Source: Bacteroidales bacterium UBA5287
GTDB lineage: Bacteria; Bacteroidota; Bacteroidia; Bacteroidales; Dysgonomonadaceae
Length of the DNA stretch: 59,384 nt
Assembly: GCA_002411345.1 (NCBI GenBank)
Contig: DHSL01000038.1
Span: 1 to 59,384 of the forward strand
Direction of reading: 5' to 3'
Part shown: one piece after another, positions 26,868-35,023 of the stretch
Numbering within the stretch: position 1 is the first letter of the stretch
Layout of the letters: each line of letters opens with the position of its first letter
Program-made: the position numbers and the translations under genes
The notes under the pieces: generated by a model
What the model was told of the DNA's origin: nothing
Databases searched by the model: none
What the model saw: only the letters and a program-made list of their open reading frames with translations

Positions 26868-27530
26868 ATGAATACAGCCGATCAGAATTACTCATACATG
26901 GCATTTTCCACATTCACTAAAATGAATGCCTATCGTTCCATTTGGATAAACAACACTGCAATTAAAATTGAAATGGACAAGTTAGAATCGAATTTGTCGC
27001 AATTAGAATCAGTAAGTAAAGAACCTGTTATCAGTACAATAAACGTCACTCAAGACAAAGTCAAGGCCAAGGCAGAAGCAATCAGTGCGATCCTCAAAGT
27101 TACCGGTCCCGCTAGTGTTTATGCTCTTGATATAGACAATACTACCCTTCACGACAAATTAAATGTAAGCAAGGGAATATTAAACAAAATGCAGGACAGT
27201 GTTCTTCCACAGCGACTTATCCGATTAAACAATATAATTTCCCATATCGCTCACGATTTATTAGAATACGGGCTAACAACAGAAGACATAAATAATGCAA
27301 ATTCAAAAATAAAAGCCTATGTATCGATTGTAGACGATCCAAAAAAACTTATTGCAGAACGTTCATCCAAAAACAAAACACTATCAGTCCTTATTGAAGA
27401 ACTGCGCGATATATTTTACAGACTAGACAAGCTAATGCGGGTTTATGTCGACACAGATTTCTATATAGAGTATAGAAAGTCGCGTAAAATCACAGATTAT
27501 TCCGCTAAAGTTGAAAATTATCAAGAATAA
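26868..27530 (+). CDS. Hypothetical helical protein, 220 aa, inside the thiamine locus
   Basis: I do not recognise this family. The protein is predominantly helical and soluble, with no signal peptide. Residues about 30-55 are an amphipathic helix, about 75-175 a helical bundle, and the C-terminus is a basic/aromatic segment (YIEYRKSRKITDYSAKVE). It lies 215 nt after pnuT and 77 nt before a SIMPL-domain gene, on the same strand. Whether it is under riboswitch control depends on read-through across the preceding gap. Confidence 0.6.
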   Translation: MNTADQNYSYMAFSTFTKMNAYRSIWINNTAIKIEMDKLESNLSQLESVSKEPVISTINVTQDKVKAKAEAISAILKVTGPASVYALDIDNTTLHDKLNVSKGILNKMQDSVLPQRLIRLNNIISHIAHDLLEYGLTTEDINNANSKIKAYVSIVDDPKKLIAERSSKNKTLSVLIEELRDIFYRLDKLMRVYVDTDFYIEYRKSRKITDYSAKVENYQE

Positions 27531-27607
27531 ACAATCATACAACTTTTAATCATTAAGATTGTTTAATTATCAATTACACTAAATTTTGAAACAAATAAAT
27601 TACTATT

Positions 27608-28312
27608 ATGGAAAAAAACAGAATCATTGAATCGTTGATTGTCGCTTTAGGTCTTCTCTTACTCGGATTAGCCGTAAGAAGTGGCGTTAAAATATTCTCT
27701 GAGAGAGACAGAGCAGTAAATGTTAAAGGACTCGCAGAAATGGAAGTCCCAGCCGATCGAGTAATCTGGCCATTACCCTTTAAGGAAGTCGGCAATGATT
27801 TGAATTCGTTGTATGACAATTTAAAAATAAAGAATAACGCCATTGTATCATTTCTAAAAGCCAATGGTATAAAAGAAGAAGAGATAAGTATTTCAGCTCC
27901 AGTAGTTATTGATATGGAAGCCGAACGTTATAACGCAAATAATCCCACCTATCGATATAATATAACATCAGTAATTACGGTCACATCGAGTAGTGTAGAT
28001 CAAGTTCGTAAATTAATGAGTGAACAAGGCGAACTTTTGAAACAAGGAATTGCTGTAACCGGTGGTGATTATCAATATGTTACTCAATACGAATTTACAA
28101 AGTTGAACGATATTAAGCCCCAGATGATTGAAGAAGCCACAAAAAATGCAAGAGCATCGGCCGAAAAATTTGCAAAAGATTCGAACAGTAAGCTAGGTAA
28201 GATAAAAAGTGCCAATCAAGGTCAGTTTTCAATTACCGACAGAGATGCCAACACCCCATATATTAAGAATGTTCGTGTTGTTAGTACAATAGAATATTAT
28301 TTAAAAGACTAA
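27608..28312 (+). CDS. SIMPL-domain (DUF541) membrane-anchored protein
   Basis: The 234-residue product has one N-terminal TM or uncleaved signal segment (SLIVALGLLLLGLAVRSGV, about 9-27). A periplasmic SIMPL domain follows (VNVKGLAEMEVPADRVIWPL, ATKNARASAEKFAKDSNSKLG, VRVVSTIEYYL). SIMPL proteins are periplasmic or outer-membrane-associated and of unclear biochemistry; some are linked to oxidative or envelope stress. It ends 23 nt before the thiamine pyrophosphokinase, so the two are very likely co-transcribed. No direct role in thiamine metabolism is known. Confidence 0.85.
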   Translation: MEKNRIIESLIVALGLLLLGLAVRSGVKIFSERDRAVNVKGLAEMEVPADRVIWPLPFKEVGNDLNSLYDNLKIKNNAIVSFLKANGIKEEEISISAPVVIDMEAERYNANNPTYRYNITSVITVTSSSVDQVRKLMSEQGELLKQGIAVTGGDYQYVTQYEFTKLNDIKPQMIEEATKNARASAEKFAKDSNSKLGKIKSANQGQFSITDRDANTPYIKNVRVVSTIEYYLKD

Positions 28313-28335
28313 TTTTCGTAAGATTAAAACAATAA

Positions 28336-29022
28336 GTGCAAGAAATTAAAGAAAACCCTATACAATCTTCGTCGATATCTAATAATTGGACTCGTGAAGA
28401 TAAGGCATATGTCGTGATCATTGCTAAAGGTCGATTTCCACATCATGACATACCTTTAAGATATTTAAAAAAAGCATCATACATTGTTTGTTGCGATGGT
28501 GCCGCCAACGATTTTATTTCTGATGGCGGCATTCCTGATGCTATTGTAGGCGATGGCGATTCGATTTCAGAAGAGTACAAGTCGCGTTTTGCACATATCT
28601 TACATCGTGATCCAGATCAAGAAACGAATGATTTAACCAAATCCGTAAGGTTTTGTGTATCTCAAGGGAAAAAAGACATTATTATTATAGGCGGGACAGG
28701 CAAAAGAGAAGACCACACCATTGGAAATATTTCTCTTTTAGCAGAATATGTAAACATTGCTAATGTCAGAATGCTGACAAATTATGGCATTTTTACACCC
28801 ATTAATTCAAACACAACATTTGAAAGTTATAAAGGAGAAAAGCTATCTATTTTCAGTATTGATTCCAAGATAATTTCAACGAAAGGACTAAGGTTTGAGT
28901 TAGTCGACCGCGCTCTAACAAACTGGTGGCAAGGGACTCTGAACGAATCTTTAGGCGATAGTTTTTCTATTGACACAACAGGTCGATTAATTATTTTTCA
29001 GGTATACAATCTTTTAGATTAG
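28336..29022 (+). CDS. Thiamine pyrophosphokinase
   Basis: The enzyme transfers pyrophosphate from ATP to thiamine, giving TPP, the riboswitch ligand. The 228-residue product has the family's active-site segments VCCDGAAND, DAIVGDGDSI, DQETNDLTKS and GGTGKREDHTIGN, and a C-terminal beta-rich thiamine-binding domain. The only start that includes the whole domain is GTG at 28336; a stop lies just upstream in frame. It completes the uptake-and-trap set with the receptor and pnuT. It is convergent with recO, whose stop is 5 nt away. Confidence 0.95.
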   Translation: MQEIKENPIQSSSISNNWTREDKAYVVIIAKGRFPHHDIPLRYLKKASYIVCCDGAANDFISDGGIPDAIVGDGDSISEEYKSRFAHILHRDPDQETNDLTKSVRFCVSQGKKDIIIIGGTGKREDHTIGNISLLAEYVNIANVRMLTNYGIFTPINSNTTFESYKGEKLSIFSIDSKIISTKGLRFELVDRALTNWWQGTLNESLGDSFSIDTTGRLIIFQVYNLLD

Positions 29023-29027
29023 AGAAA

Positions 29028-29750
29028 TCAGAACAATTCCCTAAGCACCTCCAACGATTTTAGAATCGGGAAATCATACACATGCAATCTGTAGTAAGTT
29101 ATCATGTTATCTATGATAATATTTCTATCGGCACGAGATAGTTTGAATAAATGCATGTTTCTGAAGTTTATTCTGCTCAACCTCTGCAGATACTTACTTT
29201 GAGCTTTATCAAGAAAATGAGAATGAAAAGGATGAGATTCCACCAATTCGCCACTCATTAGATCGAAAAAAGATGCTTTATTATGATTATCCAATTTTGG
29301 TTCGATACCCATATACCCAGTCATCCTGTATAAAAATGCAATATGAAAATTTGCCAAACCCCTCGACAAGTTTTCCAATATAGTAATCGATTGTTTGAGG
29401 TAATAAAAAAGATATTGATTGCCTTCGCTTTCCCTCAACACTTTGGTTAAGAAGTCCGAAAGGAAAAAAGATATGGAAATCTTAGAAGGATTTGTGCATA
29501 ATTCATAAAGAGGAAATTGCCGTTCAGCTTCTTTTAATCTTTGAATATCTCTGAGCGGTAAATGTTCGACCTCCAAGTCAAGTACCGAAAGAGGGAAAAA
29601 GAGAGATGTTTTTAATTTTGAGCGCTTATTTTTTGAGCGCGGTAGAAGGTATGAAACATTTCCAAATTCCTTTGTATAAACATGCACAATAGAAAACTTA
29701 TCGTTGTAAGTCGCGCAGCTAAGCACTATACCTTCAGTTTTATGAAACAT
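29028..29750 (-). CDS. recO: DNA repair protein RecO
   Basis: RecO anneals DNA and loads RecA on SSB-coated gaps with RecR. The 240-residue length is usual. The N-terminal OB fold shows TEGIVLSCATYNDKFSIVHVYTKEFG and LDLEVEHLPLRDIQRLKEA. The zinc-binding cysteines of some bacterial RecO proteins are not evident, as is common in Bacteroidota. It lies 95 nt downstream of rplS, with the rplS terminator in between, so it probably relies on read-through or its own weak promoter. Confidence 0.93.
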   Translation of the reverse strand: MFHKTEGIVLSCATYNDKFSIVHVYTKEFGNVSYLLPRSKNKRSKLKTSLFFPLSVLDLEVEHLPLRDIQRLKEAERQFPLYELCTNPSKISISFFLSDFLTKVLRESEGNQYLFYYLKQSITILENLSRGLANFHIAFLYRMTGYMGIEPKLDNHNKASFFDLMSGELVESHPFHSHFLDKAQSKYLQRLSRINFRNMHLFKLSRADRNIIIDNMITYYRLHVYDFPILKSLEVLRELF

Positions 29751-29796
29751 TTCTGATGATTATTTATGCAAATATAATCACTAACATTTGAAAATA

Positions 29797-29823
29797 AAAA
29801 AGACTGCTAAATAGCAGTCTTTT
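29797..29823 (-). terminator. Intrinsic terminator of rplS
   Basis: AGACTGCT (29801-29808) and AGCAGTCT (29813-29820), extended by A-T pairs, form a perfect stem with an AAAT loop. On the minus strand a run of T follows. It lies between the rplS stop and the recO start. Confidence 0.85.
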
Positions 29824-29845
29824 CTTTATCAAAATGAAATTATCA

Positions 29846-30196
29846 TTAATAAATCTTCTTTTTGATACGTGCAGCTTTTCCACGTAATGCACGAAGATAG
29901 TATAATTTTGTTCTACGAACTTTACCTTCACTGTTAAGTATGATGCTATCAATAAAAGGAGAATTCATAGGGAATATACGTTCAACTCCGATATTGTCAG
30001 ACATTTTACGTACTGTAAAACGTTTTGCTTCGCCGTGACCAGATATTTTTATTACAACTCCGCGATATTGCTGAATACGTTCTTTACTACCCTCAACAAT
30101 TCGATATGCAACAGTAATAGTGTCACCACTTTTAAATTTAGGAAATTCCTTTTTTTCCGCAGCAAAAGAATCTTCTGCTATTTTAATTAAATTCAT
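29846..30196 (-). CDS. rplS: 50S ribosomal protein L19
   Basis: L19 sits at the 30S-50S interface of the ribosome. The 116-residue length and motifs FKSGDTITVAYRIVEGSKER, QQYRGVVIKISG, TVRKMSDNIGVERIFPMNSP and KLYYLRALRGKAARIKKK are diagnostic. It is monocistronic, with a promoter at 30283-30313, a structured leader of about 80 nt and a downstream terminator. Autoregulation through the leader is plausible. Confidence 0.98.
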   Translation of the reverse strand: MNLIKIAEDSFAAEKKEFPKFKSGDTITVAYRIVEGSKERIQQYRGVVIKISGHGEAKRFTVRKMSDNIGVERIFPMNSPFIDSIILNSEGKVRRTKLYYLRALRGKAARIKKKIY

Positions 30197-30277
30197 AATT
30201 TGTAGAGCTTTATGTTAATGTTTAACGTTTTGAGAACGCAATATAACGGATTCGAGCCGACAGAGATTGCGCAAAGC
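30197..30277 (-). promoter_or_regulatory. Structured rplS leader, tRNA T-arm-like
   Basis: On the minus strand the leader can form CGCAAT/ATTGCG (30266-30271 with 30237-30242) enclosing a CGG/CCG stem (30257-30259 with 30247-30249). The inner loop is CTCGAAT. The inner hairpin with TCGAATCC looks like a tRNA T-arm. It lies between the predicted transcription start and the rplS ATG. It could be an L19 autoregulatory leader; L19 leaders are known in other bacteria. Confidence 0.4.
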
Positions 30278-30282
30278 GGATG

Positions 30283-30313
30283 CAAAGATATGAATATTTT
30301 TTTTAACCACAAT
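30283..30313 (-). promoter_or_regulatory. Promoter of rplS
   Basis: The minus strand reads ATTG (30310-30313), 19 nt, then TATCTTTG (30283-30290), an exact -7 match. Transcription would start about 80 nt before the rplS ATG. Confidence 0.6.
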
Positions 30314-30350
30314 ATGATTGATAAATAAATATTCCATTTTACATACTAGT

Positions 30351-30382
30351 ATTGATTATTACGAAAAATAAAAGTATTTTTG
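30351..30382 (+). promoter_or_regulatory. Promoter of the nucleotidase / GH3 operon
   Basis: ATTG (30351-30354), a 20-nt spacer and TATTTTTG (30375-30382) precede the lipoprotein start at 30418. Confidence 0.55.
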
Positions 30383-30417
30383 GATTATTATTTTTACGAA
30401 ACTACAATAGGTATAAA

Positions 30418-31188
30418 ATGAAAATCCTTACTCGTATTCAATCTAAAATTATTATTTTCTCGATTTTTGCAGTCACCCTATTCTCCTGCAAGTCAAAATA
30501 TCAAATTTCAGAAATGACTGCAACAATCGTTGCTCTGGATTCCACTTTTGATCGTTCTCCCAATTTGCCAATGCAATTATTGGTAAACACTTATAAAGTT
30601 GATTTGGATAAAGAAATGAATGTTGTAATTGGCGAATCAGAGGACTATATGACATATAAACGTCCTGAGAGCTTGCTTACCAATCTCACTTCTGACGTTA
30701 TGAAATCCTATGGTGATGAATTTTTGGAAAACGGCGCCGATCTAGCATTAATGAATGTTCATGGTCACAGGGCTGCCCTTCCTAAAGGCAAACTAACCAT
30801 TGGCAATCTTTACGAAATATATTCGTTTGACAATGCCATTACATTTCTTGAGTTGAAAGGATCTAGCTTAAAAAAAGTATTTAATTCATACGCAGTTATT
30901 GGTGGAGCCGGAATTTCAGGAAATGTAAGGATGACAATAAAGAACAAAATGGTTTTAGACGTAACGATTGACGGTAAGCCAGTGGATGACAACAGGATAT
31001 ATAAAATTGTCACTCTCGATTATCTAGCAGAAGGCAACGATAATATGCAAGCATTAAAAGATGCCGAAAAGAGATTAAACACAGGAGTTACACTTCGTGA
31101 CATCATGATTGAATACATTATAGAACAAACAAAAATAGGTAATAAGATTTCGTCGAAACTAGACGGAAGAATAACCATTCAAGATTAA
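30418..31188 (+). CDS. 5'-nucleotidase C-terminal-domain lipoprotein (substrate-binding half)
   Basis: This 256-residue product is only the C-terminal domain of UshA-type 5'-nucleotidases. Recognisable segments are NLTSDVMKSYGDEFLENGADLALMNVHGHRAALPKGKLTIGNLYEIYSFDN-like in order, and TLDYLAEGNDN. The start at 30418 gives a lipoprotein signal with lipobox TLFSC; a TTG 22 codons upstream is less likely. The metallophosphatase half is a separate gene starting 11 nt downstream, so the two domains are split and in reverse order. They likely assemble in the periplasm or at a membrane to hydrolyse nucleotides. Confidence 0.88.
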   Translation: MKILTRIQSKIIIFSIFAVTLFSCKSKYQISEMTATIVALDSTFDRSPNLPMQLLVNTYKVDLDKEMNVVIGESEDYMTYKRPESLLTNLTSDVMKSYGDEFLENGADLALMNVHGHRAALPKGKLTIGNLYEIYSFDNAITFLELKGSSLKKVFNSYAVIGGAGISGNVRMTIKNKMVLDVTIDGKPVDDNRIYKIVTLDYLAEGNDNMQALKDAEKRLNTGVTLRDIMIEYIIEQTKIGNKISSKLDGRITIQD

Positions 31189-31199
31189 TTATCAGCTAT

Positions 31200-32033
31200 A
31201 TGAGCCATACAAAAATATATTTATTCATATTTATATTCCTAACATTTACCAGTGCATTGTTTGCACAAAAGAATATAGTTATTCTTCATACCAACGATTC
31301 ACATAGTCGCATTGAACCGGTGCCGGCGACCGATAATTCAGCTCCAAACATGGGTGGTGTTGTACGCAGAGCCTCATTTGTTGATCAAGTAAGATCGGAC
31401 AACAAGAATGTGCTTCTTTTTGACTCCGGAGATTTCTTGCAGGGTACACCTTACTTTAATCTCTTTAAAGGAAAAGTCGAGATTGAAGCTATGAACATGA
31501 TGAAATATGATGCTGCGACAATTGGTAACCACGAATTTGATTACGGTTTAGATGAGTTAGAGAAAGTTATTAGAAAAGCAAATTTTCCATTCATAAGCAG
31601 CAATTATGTATTTACCGGGACCCAACTAGACGGTTTGATTAAACCATATATCATTATCAATAAAGATGGTGTCAAAATTGGTGTTATCGCAGTAAACATT
31701 CAACCACAGGGATTGATTGCCGAACAATTATATAAAGGGATCAAATATCTGTCACCATATAAAATTGCCAGCGACTTAGCAACCGATTTAAAGTTGAATA
31801 AAAAGTGCGATATTGTTATTTGTCTCTCCCATTTAGGAATTGGGAATGATTTAAAGTTGGCTCAAGAATCCAGAAATATTGATATTATTCTTGGCGGTCA
31901 CAGTCACACATTTATGAAAGAACCAGAATTTGTAGAAAATATAGAAGGGAAAAAAGTAATGATTCAGCAAACAAACGGAAGAGGCGTTTATGTTGGAATG
32001 ATAAATGTAGTTTTAGAAAAGGCAGGTAGATAA
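31200..32033 (+). CDS. 5'-nucleotidase metallophosphatase half (secreted)
   Basis: The 277-residue product has a cleavable signal peptide (to about FAQ, residue 23) and a calcineurin-like phosphoesterase domain. Its dimetal motifs are HTNDSHSRIEP, DSGDFLQGTP, GNHEFDYG, LSHLGIG and GGHSHTF. It lacks the C-terminal nucleotide-binding domain that UshA proteins carry in the same chain; that domain is the gene just upstream. Its stop codon overlaps the start of the GH3 gene by one base (TAATG), so the two are translationally coupled. Substrate assumed to be nucleoside 5'-phosphates. Confidence 0.92.
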   Translation: MSHTKIYLFIFIFLTFTSALFAQKNIVILHTNDSHSRIEPVPATDNSAPNMGGVVRRASFVDQVRSDNKNVLLFDSGDFLQGTPYFNLFKGKVEIEAMNMMKYDAATIGNHEFDYGLDELEKVIRKANFPFISSNYVFTGTQLDGLIKPYIIINKDGVKIGVIAVNIQPQGLIAEQLYKGIKYLSPYKIASDLATDLKLNKKCDIVICLSHLGIGNDLKLAQESRNIDIILGGHSHTFMKEPEFVENIEGKKVMIQQTNGRGVYVGMINVVLEKAGR

Positions 32034-34993
32034 TGAGGAAAAAATTCATAATATTATTGTGTTCGATATTGATTTACTCTATTTCAGTCTCAGCACAAAA
32101 AACAACTAATTTAGTAAATAATTCAAATGCAACCCAGGTATCGGTATGGGTTGATTCTGTTTATAATAGCATGTCGCTTGATGAGAAAATAGGTCAATTA
32201 TTCATGCCTGTTGTCGAAACGAACAAGAGTTGGAAAAATAGAATTGAAGAATATATCAAGGGAAAAAAAGTGAGTGGATTATTGTTTGGTAAAGGAACCA
32301 TGGCAACTCAAGCAGAGTTGACTAATTTCGCTCAAAGTATTTCCAAGACACCATTACTTATTGCTTTAGATGGCGAATGGGGATTATCGATGCGTTTACG
32401 AGACGCGCCAATATTTCCTAAAAACAGAATGTTAGGCGCCATTCAAGATGACAGTTTAATTTATCTTTACGGAAAAGAGATTGCACGTCAATGTAAAGAA
32501 ATGGGCATTCACGTTAACTTTGCCCCCTCTGTTGATGTTAATACAAACCCATCAAACCCCATTATTGGTGCCCGATCATTTGGGAACGACGCTTCAAACG
32601 TAGCTTTAAAAGGCATTGCTTTTGCGCGTGGTTTAGAAGATGGAGGAGTTATGTCAGTAGCAAAACATTTTCCAGGTCATGGAGATACGTCAGAGGATTC
32701 TCACAAAACATTGCCCACCATTCCGCATGATAGTGCCCGATTAGACGAAGTTGAGCTATATCCATTTCGTAGATATGTTGATGCCGGATTATCAGGTATG
32801 ATGATTGGACATTTGAACGTTCCAGAACTAAAGACCAAGGGATTACCAGCATCATTGACACCGAGTATTGGCGAAAAATTGCTTCATGAAGAAATGGGAT
32901 TTTCCGGACTCACATTCACTGATGGCATGGCAATGAAAGGCGTTTCTAATCAGCAGAATATGAGTGTGAAAGCCTTATTGGCAGGAAACGATATTATTTT
33001 AGGAGTTCCTAATTTAGATCGTGAAATAAATTCGGTAAAAAAAGCCATTGAAAACGGTTCAATTTCAGAACAAATTCTGGAAGAAAAAGTAAAGAGAATA
33101 CTAACATATAAATATATCCTTGACGCACAAAACTTCAAACCTATCGACATAAATTCTCTAAAAAAGAATGTTACATCAACCTACACTTCGTGGTTACAAC
33201 AAAAATTATATGAAAGCTCACTTACTCTGATAAAAAACGAAGAGAATCTAATTCCTGTGAAAGGATTGGATAAAAACAAGATTGCTGTTGTTTCAATTGG
33301 AGCATCAAGCAATAATGTTTTTCAAAAAACACTAAAAAAGTACGCCGATGTATCATCATTTCATGTTTCTTCGACTTTGGAACTTCCTGAAATAGAGAAA
33401 GAATTGATGGAATTCGATATTATCATTTATGGTATTCACAATATTAATTCAGACGATGTAGATTCTTTGCATCGATTAACCAATAATAAAAACTCTATTA
33501 TTGTTTTCTTTACAGACCCAAGCGAAATCAATCAATTCAACAATACAGTAGGACAAGCAAATTCCGTTTTATTGGCATACGACAATACAGATAAAGCACA
33601 AAAAAGTGCAGCTCAGGGAATCTTTGGTGGGATTGAAATAACTGGTAAATTACCTTTAGACGCGGGGAAATATTTAGTCGGGACCGGGGAAAAAACAGAA
33701 AAAATACGACTTGCATATTCTATGCCGGAAGAAGTAGGCATATCTTCTGAAAAATTCGACGGAGTTGAAAAAATAGCATTAGAAAGTATTCGTCAAAAAG
33801 CCAATCCCGGTTGTTACGTAATGGTTGTAAAAGATGGAGTAGTAATTTACGATAGAGCATTTGGTAATTTTGAGTATGGAAATAGTCCAAAAGTCACTTC
33901 TGAAACAGTCTATGACCTGGCATCAGTTACTAAAACCACTGCTACCCTACCCGCAATCATGAAACTCTATGATGATAACAGTCTTCGTTTACAAGACCCC
34001 ATCAGCAAATTTGTTTCTGAAACCAAGGATAGTAATAAATCAAGTATTACTATCAGAGAATTACTATTTCACGAATCAGGAATTATTTCATTTATTCCTT
34101 ACTATAAGTTTGCTATGGATCTCAATAGTACTTCCGAACCATTGTTTGGTAAAAAATCAAGTATTTTTAACGCCTACTATGCAGGAGCTTGGGGCAGAAC
34201 AGACTATGAATTTATAACTGATCTGATATCCAATGAAGAATCAAGTACATTTTATATGCCAGTAGCAGATAAATTGTATGCAAGTGATAAAATGCACGAC
34301 AAGTTGCTCAAAGAAGTCATCGATACAGATCTTAGAAGGAGAGGCAGATATGAGTACAGCTGTCTTAATTTCATGCTGTTAAAAGAGGCAGTAGAAAGTA
34401 TCAGCAAAACAGATTTGAATACATTTGTACAAAAGAATTTTTACGATAAACTGGGAATGACAACCACTACTTTTCAACCTTTAAAACACATGTCGATTGA
34501 CAATATTCCCCCTACTGAAAATGATCCTTTCTTTCGGAAGCAGCAAATCAGAGGTTATGTTCATGATGAAGGAGCCGCTCTATTTGGTGGAATTTCAGGA
34601 AATGCCGGGTTATTTTCCAGTGCAAATGATTTGGCTAAACTATTTCAGATGTGGTTAAACGACGGAGAATATGGTGGTGAACAAATTCTAAGTAAAAAGA
34701 CAGTACAACTATTCACGACTCAAAAAAGCAGCAAAAGCAGACGAGGATTAGGTTTTGACAAACCCGATTTACAAAACAGCAATTACAGTCCTTGTAGTCC
34801 CCAAACCCCAATTTCTGTTTATGGACATACAGGCTTTACCGGTACATCTTTTTGGGTAGACCCCACAAACAATATGATTTATATCTTCCTATCCAATCGT
34901 GTATTTCCTTCGAGATCACCCAACAAACAATCTTCGCTCAATATTCGCGAGCGTATTCAGGAAGAATTATACAACGCAATAAAAAAGAATTAA
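32033..34993 (+). CDS. GH3 beta-N-acetylglucosaminidase fused to a beta-lactamase-like serine hydrolase
   Basis: The 986-residue protein has a signal peptide (to about SAQ). Residues about 38-365 are a NagZ-like GH3 barrel with KHFPGHGDTSEDSH, carrying the Asp-His acid/base pair, and TDGMAMKGV, carrying the nucleophile Asp. A C-terminal GH3-like domain follows to about 560. Residues about 575-985 are a class C beta-lactamase/transpeptidase fold with SVTK (Ser-x-x-Lys) and HTGFTG. The usual YxN motif reads YSC here, so the Asn position is a Cys. Known relatives pair amino-sugar hydrolysis with a serine hydrolase and are thought to act on peptidoglycan or exopolysaccharide in the periplasm. Overlaps the upstream stop by one base. 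Confidence 0.92.
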   Translation: MRKKFIILLCSILIYSISVSAQKTTNLVNNSNATQVSVWVDSVYNSMSLDEKIGQLFMPVVETNKSWKNRIEEYIKGKKVSGLLFGKGTMATQAELTNFAQSISKTPLLIALDGEWGLSMRLRDAPIFPKNRMLGAIQDDSLIYLYGKEIARQCKEMGIHVNFAPSVDVNTNPSNPIIGARSFGNDASNVALKGIAFARGLEDGGVMSVAKHFPGHGDTSEDSHKTLPTIPHDSARLDEVELYPFRRYVDAGLSGMMIGHLNVPELKTKGLPASLTPSIGEKLLHEEMGFSGLTFTDGMAMKGVSNQQNMSVKALLAGNDIILGVPNLDREINSVKKAIENGSISEQILEEKVKRILTYKYILDAQNFKPIDINSLKKNVTSTYTSWLQQKLYESSLTLIKNEENLIPVKGLDKNKIAVVSIGASSNNVFQKTLKKYADVSSFHVSSTLELPEIEKELMEFDIIIYGIHNINSDDVDSLHRLTNNKNSIIVFFTDPSEINQFNNTVGQANSVLLAYDNTDKAQKSAAQGIFGGIEITGKLPLDAGKYLVGTGEKTEKIRLAYSMPEEVGISSEKFDGVEKIALESIRQKANPGCYVMVVKDGVVIYDRAFGNFEYGNSPKVTSETVYDLASVTKTTATLPAIMKLYDDNSLRLQDPISKFVSETKDSNKSSITIRELLFHESGIISFIPYYKFAMDLNSTSEPLFGKKSSIFNAYYAGAWGRTDYEFITDLISNEESSTFYMPVADKLYASDKMHDKLLKEVIDTDLRRRGRYEYSCLNFMLLKEAVESISKTDLNTFVQKNFYDKLGMTTTTFQPLKHMSIDNIPPTENDPFFRKQQIRGYVHDEGAALFGGISGNAGLFSSANDLAKLFQMWLNDGEYGGEQILSKKTVQLFTTQKSSKSRRGLGFDKPDLQNSNYSPCSPQTPISVYGHTGFTGTSFWVDPTNNMIYIFLSNRVFPSRSPNKQSSLNIRERIQEELYNAIKKN

Positions 34994-35023
34994 CAAAACA
35001 ACTTCAGCCGCTTCAAATCAATT

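Noticed and set aside
30237..30271. An intact tRNA gene upstream of rplS
   Set aside because: Only a T-arm-like hairpin and a 6-bp closing stem are present. There are no D-arm, anticodon-arm or CCA-end features.
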